Assembly (NCBI GenBank): GCA_025980765.1
Contig: JAICXB010000007.1
Location: forward strand, 1 to 64,000
Direction of reading: 5' to 3'
DNA: 64,000 bases
DNA from: Terriglobales bacterium
Lineage (GTDB): Bacteria > Acidobacteriota > Terriglobia > Terriglobales > Acidobacteriaceae
Below, in pieces: positions 29,313 through 37,912 of the stretch. The number at the start of each line of letters is the position of its first letter. The stretch's first letter is position 1. The notes beneath the pieces were generated by a model. It worked only from the letters and a program-made list of their open reading frames with translations, was not told where the DNA came from and did not search any database. The translations under genes were made by a program, and so were the position numbers.

Positions 29313-31088
29313 CTACGGTATTTCCACCGCCCCGTTCTCCGTCGACAGTTGTCCGGCGGCGTCGCGGACCACCAGGCGCACCATGTAGCTGCCTGGCTTC
29401 ACGTCGAAACTTGATTTCAGTGTGATGCCCGAGGAGCCCAGGTTGCCCTTCAGGGTCTCATCCTTCAGTCGCATCTCGATTTTCTTCTGCTGGCCGATCA
29501 CGTAGTTGCCGTTGCGATCGAAGAGTGCGGAGACAATGGTGAGTGCGTTGTTGTTTCTGCCCTGCGCTTTGACGTAGCGAATTTTGCGCAAATCCACCCA
29601 CACCAGCACGGCCAGCTTGGCATCCTCATCGCTGGATTTGAAAAATTGCGTATGCAGCGCGACTGGAAGCTCGTGCTGTTCGTCTTGTGAGAAGACCGCG
29701 TCCTCGAGTTCCTGCTTGGCCATCTCCTCCGGATTCGCCTGATGTTTCGGAGCGAAGTATCCGCGGCGAGCTTGAATGCTGAGGTGCGGCGGAACTTTTA
29801 CGCTGACTTTTAGCGCGTGGTAATGCCCGTCGGGTTTGAGCGTCGAAGGAGAGAATCCCAGGACGTACGAATACTCGGGCGCAGCGATGCCGACGCGGCG
29901 GAAGCCAGTGTCGAAATCGTTGTTGTTGTGGAAGAAAGAGCCGCCGGTGCCGTCGGCGATCTCTGCCAGGATATTTTCGTCCTCTCTCGCGCTGTCGAGC
30001 CGGTATTGCTGTTCGACGATCGCCGCCGAAGGAGAAGTCGGTCCCGACTGTGAGATGTCTCCCAGGGGATCGACTGTGTACAAGCCTCGCGCGTCGAGAG
30101 TATTGACGACGACGTTCTCGCGCACCGCGCGATCGATAACATCGCTTTCGTCCTGAAGGTTCTCCGGATTGAAGAAGCCGGGTGAGACCAGCACAATCAT
30201 GCGCTGCCCGGGCATGCTTCCGGTCTTACGCACCATATCTTTGAGGGTGCGCAGGGCGACCAGCGTCTCCTGATTGCCCACGCTCAACTGCTGCATGGCA
30301 GTCGACTTTGCGTCGGCTCCGGCCTGAGCAAGGAACTTCGGATCATTCTGGTATCTACACGCCAGGGCATCCTGAGTGGCGGCCTGAATTGCCTGACTGT
30401 CGCTCTTGTTCTCCATCAAATCGGCCATGTAGTAGGAGATGTCAGGACAAGGATTCGACTGTTGTACGCCAATCGGATGCGGCATCAGCTTCAGCAGCGC
30501 CTGCTGCAGCTTGATGCCATCGTCGGTGAAATCCACCATTCCCTGCCCAGAAGTGGTGTAGATAGCCAGCCGATCGGTTGGCTTCATGTCCGCCAGAGTA
30601 CGATTGGCGGCTTCACGCACGCGCTGCAGGTCCGGCCACTGCAGGTGCATGTCGTCAAACAAGTAGGCGACAAAGCGCTGTGGCGCGATAAACGCCGGCG
30701 CAGGAGTCGTCTCGCCGGGTTCGGGAGCAGGTTTCGCCACGGCGACTTCGCTCTCAGGCGACTCGATCGCAAACTTGCTGATGACCTGTGGTTTGCGATT
30801 GTCGAATAGCTGAAAATCTTCTTTCTTGAGATTGCCAACGATTTTCCCAGCAGCATCGCGCACCACCACCCGCACCAGCACAAGGTTCACATTGACTTTG
30901 AAGGTTGTGGGCTGCTCCTGCGAGCTGATTTCTGCGGAATTGCTCTGGGCCGCGGGAGTGGTTGCCGCCGGCTGAGGCGTAGTTTGGGGTTGGGAATTGG
31001 AGACAGGCGCCTGTCCCTGCGCGGCCAAACACAACGCAGCACAAGCGAAACTGACGAAAGAGAACGTACGCAGAGCGCGTAGACGCAC
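29313..31088 (-). CDS. Secreted VWFA-related protein of the acidobacterial family
   Basis: A 591-residue exported protein starting at GTG (MRLRALRTFSFVSFACAALCLAAQGQAP signal peptide). A Pro/Thr/Gln-rich linker leads to FKVNVNLVLVRVVVRDAAGKIVGNLKKEDFQLFDNRKPQ, the family signature. The A-like domain follows (FVAYLFDDMHLQWPDLQRVREAANR, then RMIVLVSPGFFNPE) and IAPEYSYVLGFSPSTLKPDGHYHALKV. It lacks the Gly-rich insert of its neighbour. A perfect TATAAT on the minus strand (31112-31117) and TGGAG before GTG support the start. Function is unknown. The pairing with the second VWFA gene suggests they act together outside the cytoplasm. Confidence 0.88.
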   Translation of the reverse strand: MRLRALRTFSFVSFACAALCLAAQGQAPVSNSQPQTTPQPAATTPAAQSNSAEISSQEQPTTFKVNVNLVLVRVVVRDAAGKIVGNLKKEDFQLFDNRKPQVISKFAIESPESEVAVAKPAPEPGETTPAPAFIAPQRFVAYLFDDMHLQWPDLQRVREAANRTLADMKPTDRLAIYTTSGQGMVDFTDDGIKLQQALLKLMPHPIGVQQSNPCPDISYYMADLMENKSDSQAIQAATQDALACRYQNDPKFLAQAGADAKSTAMQQLSVGNQETLVALRTLKDMVRKTGSMPGQRMIVLVSPGFFNPENLQDESDVIDRAVRENVVVNTLDARGLYTVDPLGDISQSGPTSPSAAIVEQQYRLDSAREDENILAEIADGTGGSFFHNNNDFDTGFRRVGIAAPEYSYVLGFSPSTLKPDGHYHALKVSVKVPPHLSIQARRGYFAPKHQANPEEMAKQELEDAVFSQDEQHELPVALHTQFFKSSDEDAKLAVLVWVDLRKIRYVKAQGRNNNALTIVSALFDRNGNYVIGQQKKIEMRLKDETLKGNLGSSGITLKSSFDVKPGSYMVRLVVRDAAGQLSTENGAVEIP

Positions 31089-31111
31089 AGGAACTCCAAT
31101 GGGCGTTGGAA

Positions 31112-31117
31112 ATTATA
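31112..31117 (-). promoter_or_regulatory. Candidate -10 box for the VWFA pair
   Basis: TATAAT on the minus strand, preceded by TG, lies 24 bases before the GTG start. It sits inside a GGAACTC...GAGTTCC inverted repeat (31090-31126) that could be an operator. No good -35 is visible at 17 bases. Confidence 0.35.
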
Positions 31118-31155
31118 CAGAGTTCCGGGGCCGAAGAAGCGGGTGCGGGACGAAC

Positions 31156-31283
31156 GGGGTTAACACGAAGGCCACAAAGGCCAAAGCTGAGGGCACGGAG
31201 AATTCAAGCTTCAGGCAATAGAATCACCTTGAGATAACAAAGCTCCGTGACCTTAGGAGTCCTTAGTGTCCTCCGTGTTAACC
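31156..31283. repeat. ACACGAAGG-word inverted repeat upstream of the lipase maturation gene
   Basis: The left arm is GGTTAACACGAAGG-CCACAAAGG. The right arm ends GTGTCCTCCGTGTTAACC. The right arm contains the AGGAG and GTG that serve as ribosome site and start codon of the following gene. Confidence 0.7.
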
Positions 31284-32897
31284 TCCGGCCCGGCTTGCGG
31301 CATTCGTTGGCTCTTTAGTTCGCAGCCCGGCGCGCCTGATCGCCTGATTCCACGCTGGATCTTTCTTCGCCTGCTGGGGGTCATCTACTTCTCCGCCTTC
31401 TATTCCCTTATCTTCCAAATCCGCGGGCTCATTGGACCTGAAGGAATTCTCCCCGCAAGCGGCTATCTCCAGGCGGTCGCGCGCGGCTTTCCCCACGGCC
31501 GTTTCTGGTATGCCCCAACGCTGCTATGGATATCCACCAGTTCGCAAATGCTGTTAGCAATCATGTGGGTTGGCATGATTGCGTCGCTGCTGCTCATTCT
31601 GAACCTCTGGCCGCGCGCGATGCTGGTGATCTGTTTCGTCAGCTTCTTATCTTTCATCAGTGCAGCAGGCGATTTCTCCAGCTATCAGTCCGACGGCATG
31701 TTGCTCGAAGCCGGCTTCATTTGCCTCTTCTTTGCTCCGCCGGGACTGCTTCCCGGATTGGGACGCATGAGTCCGCCGTCGCGCGCCAGCCTTTTTCTGT
31801 TGCAGTGGGAGTGGTTTCGCATTTATTTCGAATCGGGCATTGCCAAGCTGGCCAGCGGCGATCCGCAGTGGCGGCACTTCACCGCCATGGACGAGTACTA
31901 CCAGAACGGCCCGCTACCCACCTGGATCGGCTGGTACCTGCAGCATCTGCCGCACTGGTTTCACGCAGCGACAGTGGTGGCAACACTGGCCATGGAGCTC
32001 GGGTTCGTCTTCATGCTGTTTTTCCCGCGGAGAGTTCGCATCGTCTGTTTTTTCATCGTTACCTGCTGGGAAATAGGAGTGATTTCTTCGGCGAATTATG
32101 CCTTCCTGAATTATCTGGTGCTGTCGCTGGGATTTCTATTGCTGGATGATCGCTTCATTCTTCGCGTGATGCCGCGCGCGTGGCGGGAACGGATTTTCAA
32201 GGCTTCGATGGAACAGAAGGCGGAAGTAGACACGGCATCGCAGCCTACTCCGCGTTCGCGCCGGATTTTCCGGCTGCAATTCGGAGCGATGAAGTTGGCG
32301 TTGGCCGCAGTGATGCTGACCTGGATTTTCTACGACACCAGCGCTGAGCTGATCTGGATGCTTGTCCGGCGCGCGCCGCTTCCCGTATCGCCAGTGGTGG
32401 CGCTGGAGCCGTTCCGTATTGCCAATCAGTACGGCCTGTTCGCAGTAATGACGCGTGGGCGGTATGAAATCGAATTCCAAGGCTCCAACGATGGGCAAAC
32501 CTGGACGGCGTATCCGTTTCGCTACAAGCCGCAAGACATAGATAAACCGCCTGGGATCTACGCGCCCTATCAGCCACGATTCGATTGGAACCTGTGGTTT
32601 GCGTCACTGAGCACATGGCGCGAAAGCCCAACCGTGCCCAACACCGAAGTTCGCCTGCTCTCCAACGATCGCGATGTGCTGGCGCTCTTCGCCGGCAATC
32701 CCTTTCCGCAGCAACCGCCGAAGCTGGTGCGGGCTGTGCTGTGGCAATACTGGTTCACCAGCATGAAGGAAAAGCGCGCAACGGGAGCTTGGTGGCGGCG
32801 GCAGTTGCTCGGTTTGTATGCTCCGGTGCTTGACCGAGAGCCGGACGGCAAAATCGGAGTGGTGCAGGCGCCGGAGATGGAGAGACCGCACGAGTGA
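31266..32897 (+). CDS. Lipase maturation factor-like polytopic membrane protein
   Basis: A 543-residue protein that matches the lipase maturation factor family: multiple membrane helices over the first 300 residues, the conserved LQWEWFRIYFESGIAKLASGDPQWRHFTAMDEYYQNGPLPTW-type segment, and a soluble C-terminal domain (YEIEFQGSNDGQTWTAYPFRYKP). In animals LMF1 assists lipase folding in the ER; the bacterial role is not established. The start codon is GTG inside a repeat (AGGAG about seven bases before it). No downstream ATG keeps the first membrane region, so I accept it. It faces away from the VWFA pair. Confidence 0.85.
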   Translation: MSSVLTSGPACGIRWLFSSQPGAPDRLIPRWIFLRLLGVIYFSAFYSLIFQIRGLIGPEGILPASGYLQAVARGFPHGRFWYAPTLLWISTSSQMLLAIMWVGMIASLLLILNLWPRAMLVICFVSFLSFISAAGDFSSYQSDGMLLEAGFICLFFAPPGLLPGLGRMSPPSRASLFLLQWEWFRIYFESGIAKLASGDPQWRHFTAMDEYYQNGPLPTWIGWYLQHLPHWFHAATVVATLAMELGFVFMLFFPRRVRIVCFFIVTCWEIGVISSANYAFLNYLVLSLGFLLLDDRFILRVMPRAWRERIFKASMEQKAEVDTASQPTPRSRRIFRLQFGAMKLALAAVMLTWIFYDTSAELIWMLVRRAPLPVSPVVALEPFRIANQYGLFAVMTRGRYEIEFQGSNDGQTWTAYPFRYKPQDIDKPPGIYAPYQPRFDWNLWFASLSTWRESPTVPNTEVRLLSNDRDVLALFAGNPFPQQPPKLVRAVLWQYWFTSMKEKRATGAWWRRQLLGLYAPVLDREPDGKIGVVQAPEMERPHE

Positions 32898-32900
32898 GTT

Positions 32901-33057
32901 TTTTCACCACGAAGACACGGAGAACACGGAGGAAGCGTTTCGAAATCTTGAGTCTTGAGTTTTGCATGTCGGCGGCGCTGGCTGGATGGTTCTCGATCAA
33001 AAATCAACATTCCCGATTCAAGATTTCTCCGTGTTCTCTGTGCCTCCGTGGTGAAAT
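32901..33057. repeat. CACGGAG-word inverted repeat between convergent genes
   Basis: The left arm TTTCACCACGAAGACACGGA begins three bases after the upstream stop. The right arm (about 33023-33057) is TCTCCGTG, TTCTCTGT, GCCTCCGT, GGTGAAA. It lies between the convergent lipase maturation and membrane-protein genes, where it could serve as a bidirectional terminator. Confidence 0.65.
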
Positions 33058-33067
33058 TCAGTCGTGG

Positions 33068-34219
33068 TTAAGCCTTCGCCAGAAGCGCGAAACTGAGCAC
33101 GGCGCTGGCGCCCACGAGCACGAAGGCGGTTGTGACCACCAGCGGGCGAAATCTTCCGGCGAAGAAACCAGGCTCCAGCAGGTCGGCGTAGATGCCGCCG
33201 ACGAATACAAAGGCGAACGGCAGCGCCCAAATGGCGGAAGCGCCGGGAAGAAATCGTCCTGGCCACCAGGGCAGCAGCAACGCGATCAGCAGCGGCGCGA
33301 AGTTGCCGAAATAACGCGTTCTCGTCCAAACCAGGAACACGACCAGTGCGCAGATGAAGGCTATGATCTCCAGCAGCCCTCCGGGCACAGCCAGCAGCTC
33401 AGCGACTCGATGCCAGGTCAGGCCAAGGTATTCCAAATTAGGACTGAGCCCCGCAGCCGATAGATCGTGGCTGTCGAAGCCGAAGAAAGAGAAAAATATC
33501 AATGTCGCAATTGCACTGCTTACCAGGAGAATCCCCAGGGATGCGAATCGCCGGCCGGGCGCAAGATACAACATGAAGACAATGGCGAAGACCAGTCCGG
33601 CAATGGCGGCGGCCAGGTTGGCTCCCGCGGTCACGCCAATGGCAACGCCGAGCAGAACAATTCGCGGACGCCATCTCCTTGGCGGCGCATAGAGCGTATG
33701 CGCGACCCCAATCGCAGTGAAGATAAGCCCGAAAAGTCCCCAGGCCGCCAGAATTGCTGGAGCCACAGTCGCGCTGGCCAGCAGCATGGGCGGGCTGAAG
33801 CAATAGAGCCCCAAGGCGACATATCCACCTTCATCGCCGTAGAGACGGCGTGAAACCCACCAAAGCGCTCCACCCAGCCATAGGCCAAAGCAGGCAAATG
33901 GCAGCCGCACCAGCCAGCGACTGGGCGCGGCATAGATGCTGAACTCCAAATTTTGCGCCTGCCAATACTTGGCGATTACGGCAAGAACTCCGGCGCTGCG
34001 TAGGGTGAGTACGGAGTCACCGGCAATCAGCGGCGAACTCGCGCCCAGCAGTTGCCGGTTCGACCAGAGCGCCCGTCCGGCAAGCGTGGCGCGGGTCTCG
34101 GCCATGTCGAGAGGAAGATGCGCGAGCAGCCAGAGGGACTGAAGCAGGAAAATGAGCAGCAGGACTGCGGCAATCTTTTGCGGCCGATGGATTTGGAACC
34201 GCCGCGCGTGGGTGCTCAT
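33068..34219 (-). CDS. Polytopic membrane protein, weakly GT39/ArnT-like
   Basis: A 383-residue protein with about ten hydrophobic segments, spaced as in the membrane half of GT39/ArnT-type glycosyltransferases. After the first segment it has LPLDMAETRATLAGRALWSN, which loosely resembles the acidic loop motif of those enzymes (D..E.RY..), but the canonical Tyr is missing. The usual C-terminal soluble domain is absent and the length is short. Activity is therefore doubtful. The stop codon lies in TTAACCACGACTGAATTTCA, adjoining a repeat. No partner gene is evident. Confidence 0.55.
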   Translation of the reverse strand: MSTHARRFQIHRPQKIAAVLLLIFLLQSLWLLAHLPLDMAETRATLAGRALWSNRQLLGASSPLIAGDSVLTLRSAGVLAVIAKYWQAQNLEFSIYAAPSRWLVRLPFACFGLWLGGALWWVSRRLYGDEGGYVALGLYCFSPPMLLASATVAPAILAAWGLFGLIFTAIGVAHTLYAPPRRWRPRIVLLGVAIGVTAGANLAAAIAGLVFAIVFMLYLAPGRRFASLGILLVSSAIATLIFFSFFGFDSHDLSAAGLSPNLEYLGLTWHRVAELLAVPGGLLEIIAFICALVVFLVWTRTRYFGNFAPLLIALLLPWWPGRFLPGASAIWALPFAFVFVGGIYADLLEPGFFAGRFRPLVVTTAFVLVGASAVLSFALLAKA

Positions 34220-34250
34220 GCGGAAGCTTCAATCTAACACGCGGAAGCCG

Positions 34251-34336
34251 GGGGTTAACACGAAGGTCACGAAGGGAAAAGATAAGGTCAATTCTCCGTG
34301 ACCTTGTGACTTTCCTTCGTGACCTTCGTGTTAACC
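34251..34336. repeat. Perfect 24-bp inverted repeat of ACACGAAGG words, overlapping the tsaD stop
   Basis: 34251-34274 (GGGTTAACACGAAGGTCACG + AAGG) is the exact reverse complement of 34313-34336. The words are 9-mers (ACACGAAGG, TCACGAAGG). The tsaD stop codon TAA and its preceding Gly codon lie within the right arm. Confidence 0.85.
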
Positions 34337-35476
34337 CAGGCGCATCGACGCTTCTGCCGAGAAATGCTCTTCCGCGAAAGTGCCGGCGAGGAAGTTTGGA
34401 TACGCCGCAGCTGCGATCATGGCTGCATTGTCAGTGGAGAGTCCGCGGGAGGGAAAGAAGACGCGCAAACCTTGGCGTTCGGCCCGTTCCACAAACTGCG
34501 ATCGCAGGCGCGAGTTTGCAGCGACTCCCCCGGTCACGATCAAGGCTTCTACCTCGAACTTCTGAGCGGCATTGAGAGTCTTTGCGACCAGGTCCTGCAC
34601 GACTGCTTCTTGAAACGATGCGATCAGATCCAGTGTGAGACGATCGCAATGTGCCAGGTAGTCCTCGACTGTGGGATTTTCGACGGCACTCAAACTGTGC
34701 TGACGCTCCGCGATCGCAGGCTTCATCGCATGGCTCTCTACAAAGCGCAGGACTGAAGTCTTGATTCCGCTGAAGGAAAAATCGTAGCTCTCGCTCGCTG
34801 CTTCGAACTCCTCGCCACGCGCATGTTTCTTCTGGCGCGCCTTGATCTGCGATCGCGGCATCGCAATCGCCTGCGGATTACCCTGAAGGGCGAGCTGCTC
34901 AATGATCGGCCCGCCGGGATAGCCGAGTCCCAGCAGCTTGGCGACTTTGTCAAAGGCTTCCCCGGCGGCATCATCAAGCGTTCGCCCGACATTGCGGTAT
35001 TTCCAACCCTGCACGGTGCGATCGACACGGTACAAGTGCGTGTGTCCGCCGGAAACGACCAGCGCCAGGGAAGGCATCGGAAGCTCTTCAGAATGCGTTT
35101 GCCGATGTTCGAGAAGCACCGCGTGAATGTGACCTTCGAGATGATTGACGGAGATCAGAGGCTTCGACAATGCGAATGAGAGCGCCTTTGCATACGTGAT
35201 TCCCACCAGCAGCGCTCCCGCGAGACCCGGTCCCTGGGTTACGGCCAGCGCGTCGATCGCTTTCATTTCGACATTCGCGCGCTGCAGTGCTTCTCGTACT
35301 ACGGGAACAATGGCGCGGAGGTGCTCCCGCGAGGCAAGCTCCGGCACCACGCCGCCGTATGGCGCGTGCGTGGCGATCTGGGAAGAGACGACGTTCGACA
35401 ACACCTGCGCGCCGTCGCGGACAACCGCGGCAGAGGTTTCATCGCACGAACTCTCGATGCCAAGAATCAGCGCCAT
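34331..35476 (-). CDS. tsaD: tRNA N6-adenosine threonylcarbamoyltransferase TsaD
   Basis: A 381-residue Kae1/TsaD protein of the ASKHA fold. The N-terminus ILGIESSCDETSAAVV is diagnostic. The metal-binding His pair is in SVNHLEGHIHAVLLE, the nucleotide-binding loop is LVVSGGHTHLY, and DDAAGEAFDKVAKLLGLGYPGG and VTGGVAANSRLR follow. With TsaB and TsaE it transfers the threonylcarbamoyl group to A37 of ANN-decoding tRNAs. Partners are not in this window. A roughly 30-residue insertion (KARQKKHARGEEFEAASESYD) lengthens it beyond the usual 340. The stop codon lies inside a dispersed repeat. Confidence 0.96.
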   Translation of the reverse strand: MALILGIESSCDETSAAVVRDGAQVLSNVVSSQIATHAPYGGVVPELASREHLRAIVPVVREALQRANVEMKAIDALAVTQGPGLAGALLVGITYAKALSFALSKPLISVNHLEGHIHAVLLEHRQTHSEELPMPSLALVVSGGHTHLYRVDRTVQGWKYRNVGRTLDDAAGEAFDKVAKLLGLGYPGGPIIEQLALQGNPQAIAMPRSQIKARQKKHARGEEFEAASESYDFSFSGIKTSVLRFVESHAMKPAIAERQHSLSAVENPTVEDYLAHCDRLTLDLIASFQEAVVQDLVAKTLNAAQKFEVEALIVTGGVAANSRLRSQFVERAERQGLRVFFPSRGLSTDNAAMIAAAAYPNFLAGTFAEEHFSAEASMRLG

Positions 35477-35517
35477 CTGTGCTTATGATAGTGAACAAAG
35501 GCTTTTCCGGTACCGGC

Positions 35518-35559
35518 GTGTCAAGAAAGACCTTTCAGAAAGGGCGTTTCATAGAACAG
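35518..35559. repeat. 14-base word repeat in the tsaD/cca divergent region
   Basis: Three consecutive 14-mers, GTGTCAAGAAAGAC, CTTTCAGAAAGGGC and GTTTCATAGAACAG, belong to the family seen at 61513-61737. They occupy the promoter region between tsaD (-) and the nucleotidyltransferase gene (+). No inverted arm is present here. Confidence 0.65.
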
Positions 35560-35591
35560 TCCCGAATGACGCCAGGAATCGCAGGAATCGA

Positions 35592-36953
35592 ATGAGCAGC
35601 GACATTGCAAGATCGCCCGCAGGCCTTGCCGAAGAGGCAGCGACTTCTGTGCTCTTGCGGCTGCGCGAGCTGGGGCATTCAGCCTACTTCGCTGGGGGGT
35701 GTGTACGCGACCTGCTGCTCAACATTCCGCCACAGGATTTCGATATCGCAACCAGCGCGGTTCCCGAACAGGTGATGGGAAGCTTCCCGGAAACTTTGGC
35801 CGTCGGAGCGCAGTTTGGCGTTGTGCTGGTTGTGGTCCGAACACCCCAGAGCCAGCCCATACACATTGAGGTCGCCACCTACCGCAGCGATGTCGGCTAC
35901 AGCGATGGACGACATCCGGATTCGGTGCGCTTCTCCAATTCTCCCGAAGAGGACGTGCAGCGCCGCGATTTCACCGTCAATGGGCTGCTCTATGATCCGG
36001 TGCGCAGCCAGGTGCTGGACTTTGTTGGCGGGCGGGCCGATCTCCAGCGCAGACTCATTCGCGCTATTGGCGAGCCGCGTCTGCGCTTTCGCGAAGACAA
36101 GCTGCGCATGATGCGCGCAGTCCGCTTCGCCGCGCGGCTGGGATACGAGATTGAGACGAACACGCTGCTGGCCATTCGCGAGCTGGCCGCGGACATTCAT
36201 CAGGTGAGCCGCGAGCGCATTCGCGACGAGCTGGACAAAATGCTCACGGAAGGACGTGCGCGCCGCTGCTTCGAACTGCTGGACAGCACCGGTTTGCTGC
36301 CGCAGGTATTGCCCGAAGTCGCGGCGATGAAGGGCGTGGCTCAACCGCCGCAATTTCATCCCGAGGGGGACGTTTGGGTCCACACTCTGCTGCTGCTCGA
36401 AGGGCTGGAAAAAGGCACGTCGAAGTCGCTGGCTTGGGGAGTGCTGCTGCACGATGTTGGCAAGCCGCCGACGTTTCGCGTGGCGCCAGACCGCATCCGT
36501 TTCGATCAACATGCCGAGGTGGGAACAAAAATGGCGGAAGCGATTTGCCGCCGGCTGCGTTTCTCGAACGATGTGACTGAGCAGGTCTCGGGTTTGGTCG
36601 CTAATCACATGCGCTTTGGCGATGTGAAGAAAATGAAAGAGTCAACGTTGAAGCGGTTCATGCGTCTGCCGCGGTTTGATGAGCACTTGGAATTGCACCG
36701 CCTGGATGTCTCGGCCAGCCATCGCGATCTGTCGCTGCATGAATTCGTGAAAGAGAAGCTGGAAAACACGCCGGAAGAAGAGATTCGTCCGACGCCGTTG
36801 ATCACCGGCAATGACCTGATCGAGCACGGCTGGAAACCCGGCCCACAGTTCAAGACCATCCTCCAGGCGGTGGAAGACGCGCAGCTGGAAGGCTCGCTGC
36901 ACACCCGTGAGGAGGCGATTTCGTTTGTGGAAACAAACTTTGTGAAACAGTAA
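35592..36953 (+). CDS. CCA-adding enzyme / poly(A) polymerase family nucleotidyltransferase with HD domain
   Basis: The track start at 35145 runs antisense through tsaD. ATG 35592 (MSSDIARSPAG) gives 453 residues and fits the family. The head domain carries AYFAGGCVRDLLLNIPPQDFDIAT (GGxVRD and DxD) and the RRDFTVNGLLYDP motif. The RNA- and ATP-recognition region has LRFREDKLRMMRAVRFAARLGYEIE. A C-terminal HD-type phosphohydrolase region shows LLHDVGKP and FDQHAEVG. It should add or repair the tRNA 3' CCA end. Class II enzymes that split C- and A-adding activities look alike, so exact specificity is open. Confidence 0.9.
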   Translation: MSSDIARSPAGLAEEAATSVLLRLRELGHSAYFAGGCVRDLLLNIPPQDFDIATSAVPEQVMGSFPETLAVGAQFGVVLVVVRTPQSQPIHIEVATYRSDVGYSDGRHPDSVRFSNSPEEDVQRRDFTVNGLLYDPVRSQVLDFVGGRADLQRRLIRAIGEPRLRFREDKLRMMRAVRFAARLGYEIETNTLLAIRELAADIHQVSRERIRDELDKMLTEGRARRCFELLDSTGLLPQVLPEVAAMKGVAQPPQFHPEGDVWVHTLLLLEGLEKGTSKSLAWGVLLHDVGKPPTFRVAPDRIRFDQHAEVGTKMAEAICRRLRFSNDVTEQVSGLVANHMRFGDVKKMKESTLKRFMRLPRFDEHLELHRLDVSASHRDLSLHEFVKEKLENTPEEEIRPTPLITGNDLIEHGWKPGPQFKTILQAVEDAQLEGSLHTREEAISFVETNFVKQ

Positions 36954-36956
36954 ATC

Positions 36957-37132
36957 AGAACCTGACGCGGATTACGCGGATGTGACGCGGATCAAAGCAA
37001 AACATTTTGGGCGGTTTGCCTTCCATTGCGCTCAACACTCCCAAGAAAACCGATCTTTGCAGGCGAAACCTTGAATTATTCTCAGCCTTGTCTTTAATCC
37101 GCGTCACATCCGCGTAATCCGCGTCAGGTTCT
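36957..37132. repeat. Perfect 36-bp inverted repeat of GACGCGGAT words between convergent genes
   Basis: 36957-36992 is the exact reverse complement of 37097-37132. Each arm repeats GACGCGGAT/TACGCGGAT. The 104-base loop has no gene. It starts three bases after the upstream stop and ends ten bases before the sodA stop, and could terminate transcription from both sides. Confidence 0.88.
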
Positions 37133-37142
37133 CTCCGCTTGG

Positions 37143-37745
37143 CTACTTCAGTCGCGCATTGATGGCGTCCCAATTCACCACATTCCACCATGCGGCCAGG
37201 TATTCGGGGCGGCGGTTCTGGTATTTCAGATAGTAGGCGTGCTCCCAGACGTCGTTTCCCATAATGGCATGATGACCGTCGATGATGGGATTGTCCTGGT
37301 TGGCGCTGGAGATCACTTCGAGCTTGCCGGCTTTGCTGCGGACCAGCCACACCCAGCCGCTGCCGAAGCGCTTGGCGCCCGCGTCGTTAAATTGCTTTTG
37401 GAAATCCGCGAAGCTGCCGAAGGCGCTGTTGATCTCGCCGGCGATGCGCCCCGTTGGCGGCCCTCCGCCTTGCTTTTTCATGATTTGCCAGAACATGGTG
37501 TGGTTCATGTGTCCACCGCCGTTGTTGCGCACGGTGGTGCGGATATCTTCTGGCACGCTGTTCAGGTCGCGCAGCAGGTCTTCGACGCTCTTGCTGGCGA
37601 GCTGCGGATGCTTCTCCAGCGCGGCGTTGAGATTGTTCACATAGGCAGCATGATGTTTGTCATGATGCAGCGTCATGGTTTGAGCGTCGATATGAGGTTC
37701 GAGTACGGAATAGTCGTAGGGCAGAGGGGGTAATTGATGCGCCAC
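37143..37745 (-). CDS. sodA: Superoxide dismutase, Mn/Fe family (Mn-type residues)
   Basis: A 200-residue cytosolic Mn/Fe SOD (no signal peptide). Metal ligands are visible as His in [12 protein letters not shown] (about 27), His in [11 protein letters not shown] (about 82), Asp and His in [19 protein letters not shown] (about 161 and 165). Gln in SSANQDNPI, together with Gly in the GGGH motif, points to manganese rather than iron. It converts superoxide to peroxide and oxygen. It lies downstream of the MNIO operon on the same strand, separated by 160 bases that include a repeat. Co-transcription is possible but not shown. Confidence 0.95.
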   Translation of the reverse strand: MAHQLPPLPYDYSVLEPHIDAQTMTLHHDKHHAAYVNNLNAALEKHPQLASKSVEDLLRDLNSVPEDIRTTVRNNGGGHMNHTMFWQIMKKQGGGPPTGRIAGEINSAFGSFADFQKQFNDAGAKRFGSGWVWLVRSKAGKLEVISSANQDNPIIDGHHAIMGNDVWEHAYYLKYQNRRPEYLAAWWNVVNWDAINARLK

Positions 37746-37816
37746 GTCGTTCTCCTTGTGTAGCGATTTCAGCCCGCAAAGGCCAACCTCCCATCATAAA
37801 TCACGGTCCTCCGCGG

Positions 37817-37912
37817 GGGTTAACACGAAGGGCACGAAGTCTTGAATCAAGGTCACGGAGCAGAAACATTTCGTGACCTTTTCTGCTGCCTTCGTGGCCT
37901 TCGTGTTAACCC
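37817..37912. repeat. ACACGAAGG-word inverted repeat overlapping the stop of the MNIO partner gene
   Basis: The left arm GGGTTAACACGAAGGGCACG is matched by GCCTTCGTGGCCTTCGTGTTAACCC (right arm end 37912). The TAA of the partner gene (37906-37908) and its last Gly codon lie in the right arm, the same arrangement as at tsaD. Confidence 0.78.

Noticed and set aside
35145-35591. N-terminal extension of the nucleotidyltransferase ORF
   Set aside because: Antisense to tsaD and not part of the family; ATG 35592 gives the normal length.
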